64,000 nt of DNA, taken from Acidobacteriota bacterium (GTDB lineage Bacteria; Acidobacteriota; Thermoanaerobaculia; Gp7-AA8; JAHWKK01). The translations under genes and the position numbers were made by a program. The stretch covers positions 1 to 64,000 of the forward strand of contig JAHWKK010000002.1 in NCBI GenBank assembly GCA_019347945.1. Direction: 5' to 3'. A model generated the notes under the pieces. It was not told the origin of the DNA and made no database searches. It worked only from the letters and a program-made list of their open reading frames with translations. This document shows positions 33,579-45,197 of this stretch, piece after piece. How positions within the stretch are numbered: the first letter of the stretch is position 1; the number at the start of each line of letters is the position of its first letter.

Positions 33579-35099
33579 GTGAAGGACCGGTTCCATCACG
33601 AGTGCGGCGTTTTCGGGGTGATCGATCATCCCGACGCCGCGAACCTCGCCTACCTCGGGCTGTACGCGCTCCAGCATCGTGGACAGGAGAGCGCCGGGAT
33701 CGCCTCGATGTCGACCGCCTCGGTCCCCTCGGGCGCCAATATCGGACCCCCCGCGGGTTCCGACGGAACGGGCGAGCACTTCGTTCAGCAGGGCAGACCG
33801 CAGATCCACCTCGAGCGCGACATGGGCTATGTCGCCGACGTCTTCGACAAAGAGCGACTCGACCGGCTGCCGGGTGAAGTGGCCATCGGTCACGTTCGTT
33901 ACTCGACCGCGGGCGGATCCCTCCTCTGCAACGCGCAGCCGCTCGTCGCGTCGACTTCGAAAGGTCCGATCGCCGTCGCCCACAACGGAAATCTCGTCAA
34001 CGGAAACAGGGTCCGATCGGAGCTCGAGCGAGATGGCTCGATCTTCAACACGATGTCGGATTCCGAAGTCATCGTTCATCTGGTCGCACGCTCCCATGCA
34101 GAAGGAGTGGAAGCTGCCTTCGTCGACACCTTCTCCAGACTGAAGGGCGCATGGTCGGTCGTGGCGATGGCGCCGGGGAGGATCATCGGAGCGAGGGATC
34201 CCCACGGCTTCCGACCGCTGATCATCGGCAAGCTCGACGATGCGCTCTGCATCGCGTCCGAGACCTGCGCGTTCGATCTGATCGGCGCAACGACCATCCG
34301 CGAGATCCGCCCCGGCGAGATCGTCGCGCTCGATTGCGTTCGGCCGGGAGTCCCACCCGAGGATCGAATCCGGATCCTCTCGTACGAACCGGCACCGCGT
34401 GCCGCGCAATGCGTCTTCGAGCATGTCTATTTCGCCCGCCCCGATTCGATGATTTTCGGCGCCAATGTGGGACAGACGAGGAAGCGGTTCGGCGCAACGC
34501 TGGCGCGGGAGCATCCGGTGGATGCCGATGTCGTGATCCCGGTCCCCGATTCAGGCCTCTACGCCGCACTCGGATACGCCCAGGAATCCGGAATTCCTTT
34601 TGAGCTCGGGTTGGTGCGCAATCATTACGTCGGTCGGACCTTCATCGAGCCGAAACAGTCGATCCGGAACTTCGGCGTCAAGATCAAGCTCAATCCCGTC
34701 CGGGAAATCGTCGAAGGCAAGAAGCTCGTCCTGATCGATGACTCGATCGTACGGGGCACGACCTCGCGCAAGATCGTTCGCATGCTCAAAGCCGTCGGGG
34801 CGCGGGAGGTTCACATGAGAATCTCCTCACCGCCGACCACGGGGCCGTGTCACTACGGAATCGATACGCCGAGGCGCCGCGAGCTGATCGCGAGCAACAA
34901 CTCGGTCGAGGCAATCCGGGAGTACATCGAGGCGGATTCGCTCGCCTATCTCTCGACCGAAGGCATGCTCGACGCAGCCCGAGGAGGGCCCGACAATCCT
35001 CGGGAGAGTTATTGCACGGCCTGCTTTACCGGTCGCTACCCGATCGATCCCGAGACTGCCGAAGAGTCCGAAATCGTAGAGGCAGGCCTCCAGGCGTGA
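33579..35099 (+). CDS. purF: Amidophosphoribosyltransferase
   Basis: This enzyme catalyses the first committed step of purine synthesis, making phosphoribosylamine from PRPP and glutamine. A GTG start gives a short pro-segment before the catalytic Cys in [12 protein letters not shown]. The glutaminase domain has [18 protein letters not shown]. The PRPP loop is [20 protein letters not shown]. Cysteines in [17 protein letters not shown] and [11 protein letters not shown] fit the 4Fe-4S cluster of the Bacillus-type enzyme. The 506-residue length is normal. The stop overlaps the start of the next gene. Confidence 0.95.
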   Translation: MKDRFHHECGVFGVIDHPDAANLAYLGLYALQHRGQESAGIASMSTASVPSGANIGPPAGSDGTGEHFVQQGRPQIHLERDMGYVADVFDKERLDRLPGEVAIGHVRYSTAGGSLLCNAQPLVASTSKGPIAVAHNGNLVNGNRVRSELERDGSIFNTMSDSEVIVHLVARSHAEGVEAAFVDTFSRLKGAWSVVAMAPGRIIGARDPHGFRPLIIGKLDDALCIASETCAFDLIGATTIREIRPGEIVALDCVRPGVPPEDRIRILSYEPAPRAAQCVFEHVYFARPDSMIFGANVGQTRKRFGATLAREHPVDADVVIPVPDSGLYAALGYAQESGIPFELGLVRNHYVGRTFIEPKQSIRNFGVKIKLNPVREIVEGKKLVLIDDSIVRGTTSRKIVRMLKAVGAREVHMRISSPPTTGPCHYGIDTPRRRELIASNNSVEAIREYIEADSLAYLSTEGMLDAARGGPDNPRESYCTACFTGRYPIDPETAEESEIVEAGLQA

Positions 35100-37606
35100 G
35101 CGAGGGGAACGCGAACCGATCACGCGGATGGGGCCAGTCATGGATCCTGTGGCTGCTGGTCCTACCGCTCTGCATCGGTCTCTCGCTTGCCAGCCTCTTT
35201 CTCTGGCACATCCTCGCATCGACGTCGACCCGGGCGACGATTGCGATCGCATTGCTGGCTTTGAGTTATCTGGCCGGGGGACTGCTCTACGCCAGGTGGC
35301 TTCGCTCGATGTCGGCGGGGGTCCACGCCGCGGTTTCAGCCGGCCACAGAGTCTCTGAAAGCCTGTCGAAGAGTCTGCGGGATGCTTTTTCGACGTCCGT
35401 CGTTTACTGGCTCGGCACCGGCACCGTATTCGCGATTGTCGCGACGATCTTCATATTGCCCGGATGGCTAGGTTTTCTCTATTTCTTCGCTGCAGTTCTG
35501 ATCATCACGACACTCGGGGTTTGCTTTTCGTACTTTGCTGTGAAGCAGCTCATTTTCGCTTCGGCTGTCGAGATCGCGGAATTCGAGTACGAGGGGGCGC
35601 GGGTGTCGATCGCGCGAAAAGTCGCGATCATTTTCATGACGCTTCTGACGATCACGGCGCTCGTTTTCATCCTTCTGGGATCTGCTCAGGTCTCTTCCAC
35701 GCTCGAGGAGCTTGCGGTCACCTCGGCAAAAGACCGCTTCGATCGCCTCTACGAAATCGCGATCTCGCGTCAGACCGCCGGTAATCTCGACGTCTCGGCT
35801 CTCGACGAATTCGTTCCTGAGGATTACGGGATCGCACTTCTCAATCCGGACGGATCCGTATCGGGGTCGGCGGCGACGAATCTGGCAGAGCGCGACGTGG
35901 CAATCATCAGAGAAATGCAAAGTGGGACGAGTACCGAGTTCATCTCGAGCAACGTCTCCCGATTCAGCCTCCTCCCCGATGGATCGATCATCGTCATGAC
36001 GATTCCCTGGGGCCCCTACCAACAGGTCACCCATCAGATTGCCCTCTACGGTTTGATCATCGCTCTGCTCGGCCTGATCGAATTCTCGGTGATCGTCTAC
36101 TACTTCGGGCGTGACATCGATCGGCCCCTCCGTGCGCTCCGCAAAGCCGCCGACAACCTTTCCACGGGCGACTTCAGGGGAAACATTCGAGTATTTTCCG
36201 ACGACGAGATCGGTATTCTCGGTTCCAGCTTTCGACAGACTCGTGACCGCCTGAGGACGCTCGTGCGGGCGGTCGCGCAGAGCGGTGGAGACGTCAGGAA
36301 CGGAGTCGACGTCATCACCGGGGGATCCCGCTCGCTACTCGATCGCGGTACCAAGCAGTCGGATCTGGCCGGCCGTACGAGACAGGCCATCACCAGAATT
36401 CGCGAGCAGGCGAAAAGCGTGCTCGATTCAGCGTCCCAGGTCAGCGGATCGACTCAGGACTCAGCAAGCCGCGCCATCCAGCTCAGAGCCGTCGCCGAAG
36501 AAATCGCCCGCCTCATGGACGAGCTCTTCCAGTCGGTCGAAAAGACTTCCTCTTCCACGACCGAAATGAACGCCTCGGCAAACGAAATGACCACGCGCAC
36601 CGAGTACCTCCGAAGTGTGGGCGACGAGCTCCTTTCCTTCGTTTCCGAAATGGATTCGACCGTCCGGGAGCTCCGGATCAACGCCGATAAGACAGCCGAG
36701 ATCTCACGACAGGTCCGGGAGGATGCCCAATCGGGAGGCGAAGCCGTCGAACAGACGGTCTCGGGAATCGTCTCGGCTCAGGAAACGACACGCCGATCCG
36801 CAAACACGCTGGATGATCTGCAGAAACAGATCGGTCGCATCAGCGGCATCCTCGACGTCATCGAGGACATCACGGAGAGAACGAACCTTCTTTCGCTCAA
36901 CGCAGCGATCATCGCAGCCCAGGCCGGCGAGCATGGTCTCGGGTTCGGTGTCGTCGCCGAGGAAATTCGCGAGCTTGCGGAGCGAACGAGAGGCTCGACG
37001 CGAGAGATCGGCTCGATCATCAAGGCGGTGCAGTCGGCGTCCGGCGAAGCAGTCGCTGCGATGAACGAGGGCGTCGCGATGGTCGACGAGAACGTCTCGC
37101 TGGCTCAGGAAGCCTCCGCTTCCCTCTCTCTGATCCTGAACAGCGCTAACGAGTCCTTTGAAATGGCCAAGGCAATGGCGCGCTCACTTCAGGAACAGGC
37201 GCAGGCGAGTCAGCGTCTCCACGAGGTTACGGCCAAAATCTCCGAACAGATCGCGGAGATCAATCGGTCCACCAGCGAACAGGCGCGGGGAACATCGCTC
37301 CTCGCCGACGAGGCGGAACGAGTGAGCGATATCGCCGCCCGCGTGAAAAAAGCCTCGGAGGAGCAGCGCGAGGCGGGCCGCGGAATCAGCGAGGCGCTGG
37401 AGACCATCGCCAGCGATGCGGCACAGATCCGTGATCTGCTGAAGCGCCAGCTCGTGGAAACGGATCAGATCGCCGAGGCCGCGGAATCCCTCACCACGAT
37501 TGCCGGCGAGAACGAAGCGCTCGCCGAACAGCTCGACGAGACCGTCGGCACCCTTGCAGACTCGGCACGCTCGTTCGAGAACGAAGTCAGCCGGTTTCAC
37601 ATCTAG
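35096..37606 (+). CDS. Methyl-accepting chemotaxis-like receptor with HAMP domain
   Basis: The GTG at 35096 overlaps the purF stop (GTGA). The 836-residue protein has four hydrophobic helices in the first 165 residues, another near 182-202, an extracytoplasmic sensor region of about 120 residues, and a helix before a HAMP domain ([20 protein letters not shown]). The long signalling coiled coil carries the receptor tip ([20 protein letters not shown]), which contacts CheA and CheW. No che genes are nearby. Coupling to purF is unusual and may be positional only. A heptamer array follows its stop. Confidence 0.88.
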   Translation: MSEGNANRSRGWGQSWILWLLVLPLCIGLSLASLFLWHILASTSTRATIAIALLALSYLAGGLLYARWLRSMSAGVHAAVSAGHRVSESLSKSLRDAFSTSVVYWLGTGTVFAIVATIFILPGWLGFLYFFAAVLIITTLGVCFSYFAVKQLIFASAVEIAEFEYEGARVSIARKVAIIFMTLLTITALVFILLGSAQVSSTLEELAVTSAKDRFDRLYEIAISRQTAGNLDVSALDEFVPEDYGIALLNPDGSVSGSAATNLAERDVAIIREMQSGTSTEFISSNVSRFSLLPDGSIIVMTIPWGPYQQVTHQIALYGLIIALLGLIEFSVIVYYFGRDIDRPLRALRKAADNLSTGDFRGNIRVFSDDEIGILGSSFRQTRDRLRTLVRAVAQSGGDVRNGVDVITGGSRSLLDRGTKQSDLAGRTRQAITRIREQAKSVLDSASQVSGSTQDSASRAIQLRAVAEEIARLMDELFQSVEKTSSSTTEMNASANEMTTRTEYLRSVGDELLSFVSEMDSTVRELRINADKTAEISRQVREDAQSGGEAVEQTVSGIVSAQETTRRSANTLDDLQKQIGRISGILDVIEDITERTNLLSLNAAIIAAQAGEHGLGFGVVAEEIRELAERTRGSTREIGSIIKAVQSASGEAVAAMNEGVAMVDENVSLAQEASASLSLILNSANESFEMAKAMARSLQEQAQASQRLHEVTAKISEQIAEINRSTSEQARGTSLLADEAERVSDIAARVKKASEEQREAGRGISEALETIASDAAQIRDLLKRQLVETDQIAEAAESLTTIAGENEALAEQLDETVGTLADSARSFENEVSRFHI

Positions 37607-37718
37607 GAGAAGGTTGGCGGTTCGAGGTTCGAGGTTGTAGGAATGCGGCCAGGCGGAGCGCCAACGAGTCCGACCCGTCGATCTCCTCAAACCTCAAACC
37701 TCCAACCTCCAACCACCG
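37607..37718. repeat. Paired heptamer arrays between convergent genes
   Basis: The stop of the receptor gene is followed by GGTTCGA-GGTTCGA-GGTTGTA-GG, and 37683-37718 carries CCTCAAA-CCTCAAA-CCTCCAA-CCTCCAACC, the inverse type. About 40 unique bases separate them. The layout matches that around ftsK. Confidence 0.7.
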
Positions 37719-37729
37719 AGGGCGCGAGC

Positions 37730-38293
37730 TCAGCAGCGAGGACCGGATCCGCCTCCGTTCAACTCCAGGATCAGCTTCGTCATGTCGTGCTGAGCCCCCT
37801 CCGGGTCCGTTCCATATCCTTCGAACGTGTGCGCTTTGAATCCGAGACCCTGCAGCGTTTCGACGGCATCTTTCTCGAAATCGGAAACGAGCATGCAGCT
37901 CAGATGTCGCATTCCGTTCTCGCGGGCAATGTCGATGAACTGATTCACCAGGGTGGTTCCGAGCCCCAGCCCGCGGTACTCGGGATCGATGAGCCATTTG
38001 ATCCGGCCCACCCGCCGGAGTGGTCCGCCCTCCCGGCGATGCAGCGTTGCGTCCGCAACCACATTCGATCCGTCGAGCGCGAGCAGAGGAAAGGCCCGGG
38101 AATAGTCGAGATTTTCCGCCCAACCCTGAACCGTCGATTTCTTGTCGATCGCAGCCCACGCGAACCGCCGCGTTTCCTGCGGAAGGCGCATGAAGAACGA
38201 AAAGAGCGCATCGACATCGGTCTCACGGAAGGGCCGAATCAGTACCCTCCGTCCATCTCTCAATGATGCTTCCTGCGGATATGTGTGTGGCAT
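37730..38293 (-). CDS. GNAT-family N-acetyltransferase
   Basis: The ATG at 38293 is preceded by GGAGGAGGA, so it is chosen over a longer frame. The 187-residue protein has the GNAT core: an N-terminal strand-helix (LIRPFRETDVDALFSFFMRL), the acetyl-CoA pyrophosphate loop in DPEYRGLGLGTTLVNQFIDI, and a later GLGFKAHTFEG strand. It resembles the acetyltransferase domains fused to acyl-CoA synthetases, which acetylate enzyme lysines, but the substrate is unknown here. Confidence 0.85.
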   Translation of the reverse strand: MPHTYPQEASLRDGRRVLIRPFRETDVDALFSFFMRLPQETRRFAWAAIDKKSTVQGWAENLDYSRAFPLLALDGSNVVADATLHRREGGPLRRVGRIKWLIDPEYRGLGLGTTLVNQFIDIARENGMRHLSCMLVSDFEKDAVETLQGLGFKAHTFEGYGTDPEGAQHDMTKLILELNGGGSGPRC

Positions 38294-38438
38294 GTTCTCC
38301 TCCTCCACCAGGACGGTGAAGTCACGGCAATCAATCATCAGGGCCGGGAGACTTCAGTTGCGTTCCGGCCCGCCGTTTATGCTCCGTGGATGGTCAATGA
38401 TCAGAAGCCCGCGGCCCGGCTGAGGGCCGCGTCCGGTC

Positions 38439-39518
38439 CTATCGCCGCGAGCCGTCGGGCTGCCTGAGCCGCCCTGCCACCACGTCCCAGTCGACGTTCG
38501 ACATGAAAGCTTCGATGTACTTCCCCTTCTCCGCCGGCTTGTAGTCACGCAGAAAAGCATGTTCCCAGACGTCCATGACGAGAATCGGCGCGAAACCGGC
38601 GATATTGCCGTCCTGATGCTCATCGACCCAGTGGTTGGAAAGCGCACCGTTGGAGAGGTCCTGATAGCAGATGACCCATCCGATGCCCCGCATCCCTCCC
38701 ATCGCCGAGAACTCCTTTTTGAAGGCATCGAAGCCGTCGAAGGCATTTTCGGCGACCTCGCGGAAGCGATTGCCGGAAGCGGGATCTCCTTCGGCGCTCT
38801 TCTTCATGTTTCCGAAGTAATACTCGTGCAGAACCATCCCGTTGTACTCGAACCCCTTCCGTCTGACGAGCTCGGAGAATTTGACTTTGTCCGAATCGGA
38901 GAGGCCACCCCTGGTGAGGTCGGCGATCTGCTCATTGAGCGAGTTCGTGTTCTTGACGTATCCGTCGTAGAGCTTGAAATGAATCTCGAGCGTCTCGTCG
39001 GAGATGCCCTTGAGGCCGCTGAGATCGAAGGTTCTGGTCTCGTAAGTGTGCATATCGAGTCTCCCTTGTGGTGTGAAGGTTTGCCGGCTCCCGGATGCGA
39101 TTGCGACTGCGGAAGCGGTGCCTGAACCCGACTCTATCGCAGAACGCTCACGATCTGAAAACGGGATGGCCTCCTCGGCCTCTCTCGCCTCGACCTCGAA
39201 CGAGATGCCGCGATAGGCCTCAGCGTGGCCAAGCCCCGAGATTCGGGCCCGGAGATATTCCACGAGGTACGTCGTCACGAACCGGACGGGACCGTTTCGG
39301 AGGATCTGTCTCGCGTGCACGAGCTCGTGACGGAGCAATCGTTCGCGCCCCAGACCGTGAACCGACTCGGAAAGGTAGATTCGGCGTCCCAGAGTGATTC
39401 CCATCACTTTTGGAAGAAGGAGGACGCGCAGCCAGCGGGGGTACCCCGTCCGCACGAGCACGCGTCCGGATCCGCCGGGGAGATCGATCCACTCCCCTTC
39501 TTCTTTCGGCGGCTTCAC
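38439..39518 (-). CDS. Fe/Mn superoxide dismutase, in frame with an N-terminal HExxH-like domain
   Basis: The C-terminal 204 residues (from the ATG at 39053, GGGAG upstream) are an Fe/Mn superoxide dismutase. Metal ligands are visible as His in LEIHFKLYDGYVKNTN, His in VLHEYYFGN, and Asp/His in VMDVWEHAFLRDY. The His pair usually found after the first ligand is Tyr-Asp. Upstream, with no stop codon between, about 120 residues encode a small domain with RHELVHARQILRNG, like DUF4157-type metalloprotease relics, followed by a linker. The whole 359-residue frame could be a fusion, or two genes whose stop was lost. The internal start would give a normal dismutase. Confidence 0.8.
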   Translation of the reverse strand: MKPPKEEGEWIDLPGGSGRVLVRTGYPRWLRVLLLPKVMGITLGRRIYLSESVHGLGRERLLRHELVHARQILRNGPVRFVTTYLVEYLRARISGLGHAEAYRGISFEVEAREAEEAIPFSDRERSAIESGSGTASAVAIASGSRQTFTPQGRLDMHTYETRTFDLSGLKGISDETLEIHFKLYDGYVKNTNSLNEQIADLTRGGLSDSDKVKFSELVRRKGFEYNGMVLHEYYFGNMKKSAEGDPASGNRFREVAENAFDGFDAFKKEFSAMGGMRGIGWVICYQDLSNGALSNHWVDEHQDGNIAGFAPILVMDVWEHAFLRDYKPAEKGKYIEAFMSNVDWDVVAGRLRQPDGSRR

Positions 39519-39574
39519 CTTGCCTCTACAGGCGGATCCTGAAATGATCCGAAAGGAAAAGGGGGATTCGTTCG

Positions 39575-40459
39575 ATGAACTTCAGAGCCGCCGCTGTCGT
39601 CTTCCTCACCACATGGGCCGCAGTTCCGGCGCTCGGTCAGCGGGACCTGAGCGAGGTCGAGATCAAGGTTCATCGGGTAGCGGGGAACGTCTACTACCTC
39701 GAAGGTGCTGGCGGAAACATCGGTGTCGCGGTGGGGCAGGACGGCGTTCTGATGATCGACGACCAGTACGCCCCACTGGCGCCGAAGATCGAGCAGGCTC
39801 TGGCGACGATCACCGACAAGCCCCTCCGCTGGGTTCTCAATACGCACTGGCACGGGGATCATACCGGCGGAAACGAGGCGTTCGGCAAATCGGCGCCGAT
39901 CATCGCGCATCACAACGTCCGAGAGCGGCTTGCGGCGGGTTCGTCTGTTCCGGGTCGCATGGTCGCCCCGGCACCGGATTCCGCGCTGCCGGTTCTGACG
40001 TTCGGCAAAGATCTGACGATTCATTTCGACCAGCAGGAGATTCGAGCGATCCACTTTCCCCACGCCCACACCGACGGGGACGCCGTCGTCTTTTTTCCTG
40101 ATTCCAATGTGGTCCACACCGGTGATCTCTTCTTCGCCGGACGCTTTCCGTTCGTCGACATCGACAGCGGGGGCTCCGTCTCGGGCCTGATCCGGGGGGT
40201 GCTGAGAATCGTCGCGGAGGTGCCGCCCGACGCGACCATCATTCCGGGCCATGGTCCGGTCTCGACAGTCGGGGATCTCGAGGCATACGCATCGATGCTC
40301 CGCGCGACGCGTACCGTGGTCGCCCGGGCGATCGACGAGGACCTGAGCCTGGAGGACGCGAAGTCGCGGAGAATCCTCGCGGCCTGGGACAACTGGTCGT
40401 GGAACTTCATCACCACGGATCGATGGCTCGAAACGCTTTATCGCGAGCTATCCGACTGA
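39575..40459 (+). CDS. Exported MBL-fold metallo-hydrolase
   Basis: A signal peptide (about residues 1-21) directs this 294-residue protein outside the cytoplasm. The metal site is complete: NTHWHGDHTGGNEAFG near residue 90, His in HFPHAHTDGDAVVF, Asp in VHTGDLFFAG, and His in IIPGHGPVS. The sequence fits the SoxH / quinoprotein-relay branch or subclass B3-like exported hydrolases more than glyoxalases. The substrate is unknown. It ends 10 bp from the convergent outer-membrane-type gene. Confidence 0.87.
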   Translation: MNFRAAAVVFLTTWAAVPALGQRDLSEVEIKVHRVAGNVYYLEGAGGNIGVAVGQDGVLMIDDQYAPLAPKIEQALATITDKPLRWVLNTHWHGDHTGGNEAFGKSAPIIAHHNVRERLAAGSSVPGRMVAPAPDSALPVLTFGKDLTIHFDQQEIRAIHFPHAHTDGDAVVFFPDSNVVHTGDLFFAGRFPFVDIDSGGSVSGLIRGVLRIVAEVPPDATIIPGHGPVSTVGDLEAYASMLRATRTVVARAIDEDLSLEDAKSRRILAAWDNWSWNFITTDRWLETLYRELSD

Positions 40460-40469
40460 ACCTCGAAGC

Positions 40470-41159
40470 TCAGAACGCATACTGCAGCGCAATGAAGAAT
40501 CGGTTGCTCTCGATCTCGATCAGCGACGAGTCGGTTTCGTAGCGCTCGTACTCGAGCCCGGGCACGACCACCCACTGGCTGTCGCTGATTCCAATCGGCA
40601 CGCCGATCTCGACCCTGAGACCGTTGGTGTCGATCGATCCATCCAGACCGGTACCCGCAATGTTGTCGATGTCGACACTGCCGAAGAAATAGCGTCCGGT
40701 GACGTACCACCTGAAGTCGTCAGCCGGCGCCGAATGCGCGGTTGCACCGAAACCGAACTGCCCGCCGTCGAGCGTGACGTCGTCGAAGCCCCCGAAGATT
40801 CCGCTGGATGCCGTGAGGGAGTCGTATCGACCCGCGCCCTCGAGCGTCAGATAGTCGGCGACCCGCCATCCGACCGATCCCTCGAAGCGATCGCGTTGCA
40901 GCGTGGCCAGATCGAGATTGATGAAATCGAGGAAGCCGAGACCTGCCTCGAAATCGTGGTCGTATTGCGCCTTGATAATGATGGGACCACTTTCGAATTG
41001 CCCCAGTATCCCAAGTGAGGACTCTCGTTCCGTATCGATCGAGAACCCGATGATTCCGAGATCGGTCGCGTAATTCGAGTAGCGCCCTCCAGCCCGATTC
41101 TCGGCAACCGCCGGTACTGCAAGCATTCCGATCAGGAAAACCCCTGCTAACCGCCGCAT
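40470..41159 (-). CDS. Outer-membrane beta-barrel-like protein (229 aa)
   Basis: A signal peptide of about 19 residues (LAGVFLIGMLAVPAVAE) is followed by alternating hydrophobic strands typical of small barrels, and the chain ends in Phe (FFIALQYAF), the usual barrel terminus. No conserved family was recognised. It lies 18 bp before dsbD on the same strand, yet the mature chain has no Cys, so the link to disulfide chemistry is not obvious. Confidence 0.65.
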   Translation of the reverse strand: MRRLAGVFLIGMLAVPAVAENRAGGRYSNYATDLGIIGFSIDTERESSLGILGQFESGPIIIKAQYDHDFEAGLGFLDFINLDLATLQRDRFEGSVGWRVADYLTLEGAGRYDSLTASSGIFGGFDDVTLDGGQFGFGATAHSAPADDFRWYVTGRYFFGSVDIDNIAGTGLDGSIDTNGLRVEIGVPIGISDSQWVVVPGLEYERYETDSSLIEIESNRFFIALQYAF

Positions 41160-41177
41160 GTCATCCTCCCGTTTCGC

Positions 41178-42962
41178 TCACTCCACTGCCTTCAGTCGCC
41201 GGAGAAAACGATCCGGCTTTTCGAACCCCAGCAATCGCGTCTCGCTCACCTCGTTACCATTTGAGTCGATGAATACGATCGTGGGCACTCCGACGATCCC
41301 GTACATCCGGGTCAGCTTCGCAGATTCCTCATCATCATCGGTGAGGTCGGCCTTCAGTCTCACGAACCTCTCCGCCTCCGCGATCACCGCCGGATCGGTG
41401 AAGGTTCGCGAATCAAGCTCCTTACAAGGAATGCACCAATCGGCATAGAAGTCGATGAGGACCGGCTTCCCCCCGGCAGCAGCGCTCTCGATCCTCTCCG
41501 GGGTCCACGGCTCCCACTCGATCCCTACGCGGTTCGACGGCCATCCGAGATAAAGTGCCGCCGCGGCAAGGACGACGGCGAGAACGAAACTGACGACGCG
41601 GGCCTCCGGTTTCCGAACACCCTCGACGACGAGCCAGACCGCCCCGATGAGTCCGCTCGCCAGCAATCCCGCTTCATATACACGCTCCCCGAAAACCGGG
41701 CGGAGGAAGTAAAAGGCCATCCCGATCAGGACAAATCCGAATGCCTTCTTCGTGATCACGAGCCAGCCTCCGGATCTCGGCAACCGGTTCGCCAGCGAGG
41801 CCGACATTCCGAGAATCAGATACGGAAGACCGAGCCCGAGGGCGAGGGTGAAAAAGATGACGAACCCCATCACGGGGTCTCCCTGCCTCGCGACGAAAGC
41901 CAGCAGCGACGCCACGAACGGTCCGACGCAGGGAGCCGCGACGACTCCCGCGAGCAACCCCATGATGAGAGCGCCGGCGTATCCCGCCCGGCCACCCGCT
42001 CGCGAAATGATGAACTGCGGGACCGTCATGTCCCACATGCCGAACATCGACGAGGCGAGCACGAGCATCACCAGAGCAAAAAAGACGAGCACCGCCGTCG
42101 ACTGCAGCCACGCGCCGAAGAGCGCTCCCGAAAGCGCTGAGACGACCCCAAGGATCGAGTACGTCACCGCGATCCCGAGGACGTAGACCATCGCCAGCAG
42201 CGAGGTTCGGGCTCCCGATTCACGCTGGGACGCAAAGTAGCCGATGGTGATCGGAATCAGCGGGTAGACGCACGGGGTCAGATTGAGGGCGAGCCCGACC
42301 AGAAAGACGGCGATCAGTGCCAGGACGAGGCTCCGGCTTTCGAAAACCGCGCCGGCATCAGAGAAAATCGAGGGCTCAACCGAGCTCCGAGCGTCGAGCG
42401 AAGTGAATGAATCCGAGGGGGATCCCCCTCCTCCCGCGAGGGCCTCGACCGGGGAACCCTCGATCTCATGCCCGCCCATGGACGTCGACAGAGACACCGT
42501 GGCGGGTCGCAGACAGACCGAATCGTCGCAAGCCTGATAGTAAAGCTCGATCTCGACCGAATCGTCGACCGAATCGATTCTCGTCCCCTCGAAACCGACG
42601 CTGATCATTCCTTCGTAGACCGCCACCGGCCCTTCGGCGAAACTGAACTCGAGATTCTCGTGCGGAGGGAACTCGACCGAGCTCACCTCGAATGCCGAGG
42701 AGGAGATTGTCAGTCGCGTCGGAATTAGAAACTCGTCGTTGGGAGTGATCGAGTTGATGTGCCACCCCCGTTCGATCGCGAGGAGCACTCGTCCCTTCAC
42801 CAGCGCGCCGGGAGTGTCGCCGGCCTGATCGATCTCGAGTCCGAGCTCGACGAGCTGCTCGTTGCCGGCGCCAGCGACCGATCCGACCTGGGCGAATGCA
42901 CCGGGAGATGCAAGCGTGGCCGCCAAGGCGAACCAGCCGGCGAGGCGGAGGGCTCGACGCAT
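41178..42962 (-). CDS. dsbD: Thiol:disulfide interchange protein DsbD
   Basis: This 594-residue protein moves electrons from cytoplasmic thioredoxin to periplasmic partners. After a signal peptide, the N-terminal immunoglobulin-like domain has the Cys pair in YYQACDDSVCLRP. The central eight-helix part carries one Cys in NLTPCVYPLIPI and one in VAAPCVGPFVASLL. The C-terminal thioredoxin domain has DWCIPCKELD. All six relay cysteines are therefore present. The next gene upstream encodes a thioredoxin-TPR protein, a probable client, only 2 bp away. Confidence 0.94.
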   Translation of the reverse strand: MRRALRLAGWFALAATLASPGAFAQVGSVAGAGNEQLVELGLEIDQAGDTPGALVKGRVLLAIERGWHINSITPNDEFLIPTRLTISSSAFEVSSVEFPPHENLEFSFAEGPVAVYEGMISVGFEGTRIDSVDDSVEIELYYQACDDSVCLRPATVSLSTSMGGHEIEGSPVEALAGGGGSPSDSFTSLDARSSVEPSIFSDAGAVFESRSLVLALIAVFLVGLALNLTPCVYPLIPITIGYFASQRESGARTSLLAMVYVLGIAVTYSILGVVSALSGALFGAWLQSTAVLVFFALVMLVLASSMFGMWDMTVPQFIISRAGGRAGYAGALIMGLLAGVVAAPCVGPFVASLLAFVARQGDPVMGFVIFFTLALGLGLPYLILGMSASLANRLPRSGGWLVITKKAFGFVLIGMAFYFLRPVFGERVYEAGLLASGLIGAVWLVVEGVRKPEARVVSFVLAVVLAAAALYLGWPSNRVGIEWEPWTPERIESAAAGGKPVLIDFYADWCIPCKELDSRTFTDPAVIAEAERFVRLKADLTDDDEESAKLTRMYGIVGVPTIVFIDSNGNEVSETRLLGFEKPDRFLRRLKAVE

Positions 42963-42964
42963 CG

Positions 42965-43807
42965 TCAGTTCAGGCCCAGGCGCGCCCGGACCGAGGGGAG
43001 ATAACGCTGCGCCTGTACGGCCGCACGGCTATCCGGATAGCTGTCGCGGACGACCTCCAGCTCCCGGAGCGCATCATCGTAACGCTGAGAATGCATATGA
43101 ATCTCGGCCAGAATGACATGGGCCTCGGCGCGGGTCTCCTTCGAGAGACCTTTCATACTGATGGCCATCTCGAGGCGGGAAACCGCATCGGACGGCTTGT
43201 TCTGCATCATCGCGAGACGGCCGAGGTCGATCATCGACCGCCCTCGCACTTCGGCGGGTGCGTTCGCGAGCGAGATCAGGCTCCCCAGCTTCTCTTCTGC
43301 ATCGGCGAGCCGGCGACGCTCGATCAGTTCCGTCGCGAGCTGATACGTCTCCTCGGGGCTCGCCTTGCCGCCGTCATCGCGTTTCAGCCGGACCAGAAAG
43401 TCCTCGTATCCGGCTCTGGTCGCCTTCAGCTGATCGATCCACCTCCCCGGTGGCGAGTAGCCCTCGATCATCCCCGCGACTTCGAGATCCGGCGTGAAGA
43501 GCACGACCGTAGGAAGCCTCGTGATCCCCAGACTCATCGCGAGCTGTTGCCCCTCTCCGCGATCCTCGGTATCCACCTGCAGCAGCACCATGTCATTGGT
43601 GGCCTGGATGAACTCCTTTGCCGGGAAAAGCTCCGCCGCCATCTTCCGACACCATCCGCACCAGTCGGCATACATCTCGGCCAGAATCAGCTGATTCGAC
43701 CGCTTCGCCTTCTTCTGTGCTTCGGAGATGGACTTCGACCAGCTGTTTTCCGCCAGCAGTGGCAGCGAAATCAGAAGGAGGAGAAATGTCGGGACAATGC
43801 GTTTCAA
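42965..43807 (-). CDS. Exported thioredoxin-like protein with TPR repeats
   Basis: I place the start at a TTG (43807) that opens a good signal peptide (LKRIVPTFLLLLISLPLLAE) with GGAGG about 11 nt upstream. A longer ATG frame would overlap serS. The first part is a thioredoxin domain with YADWCGWCRKM and cis-Pro in GITRLPTVVLF. From about residue 150 there are TPR-like helices (AEAHVILAEIHMHSQRYDDA). It is coupled to dsbD, which probably keeps its Cys pair reduced. It may reduce or hold envelope proteins. Confidence 0.78.
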   Translation of the reverse strand: MKRIVPTFLLLLISLPLLAENSWSKSISEAQKKAKRSNQLILAEMYADWCGWCRKMAAELFPAKEFIQATNDMVLLQVDTEDRGEGQQLAMSLGITRLPTVVLFTPDLEVAGMIEGYSPPGRWIDQLKATRAGYEDFLVRLKRDDGGKASPEETYQLATELIERRRLADAEEKLGSLISLANAPAEVRGRSMIDLGRLAMMQNKPSDAVSRLEMAISMKGLSKETRAEAHVILAEIHMHSQRYDDALRELEVVRDSYPDSRAAVQAQRYLPSVRARLGLN

Positions 43808-43883
43808 TGTGAGAGTTGCCTCCGACTGACCAAACGACTCGGGCCGCCGTACGATTTCAATCCCTGTTTCGGGGGCGTCACCA

Positions 43884-45197
<1,314 letters not shown>

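Noticed and set aside
37607-37718. Rho-independent terminator after the receptor gene
   Set aside because: The inverted arms are long and G/C-and-A mixed with no T tract, so they were listed as heptamer arrays and not as a standard terminator.
39095-40252. Several long antisense frames over the dismutase and MBL genes
   Set aside because: Arg/Pro-rich shadow composition typical of GC-rich DNA, and no domains.
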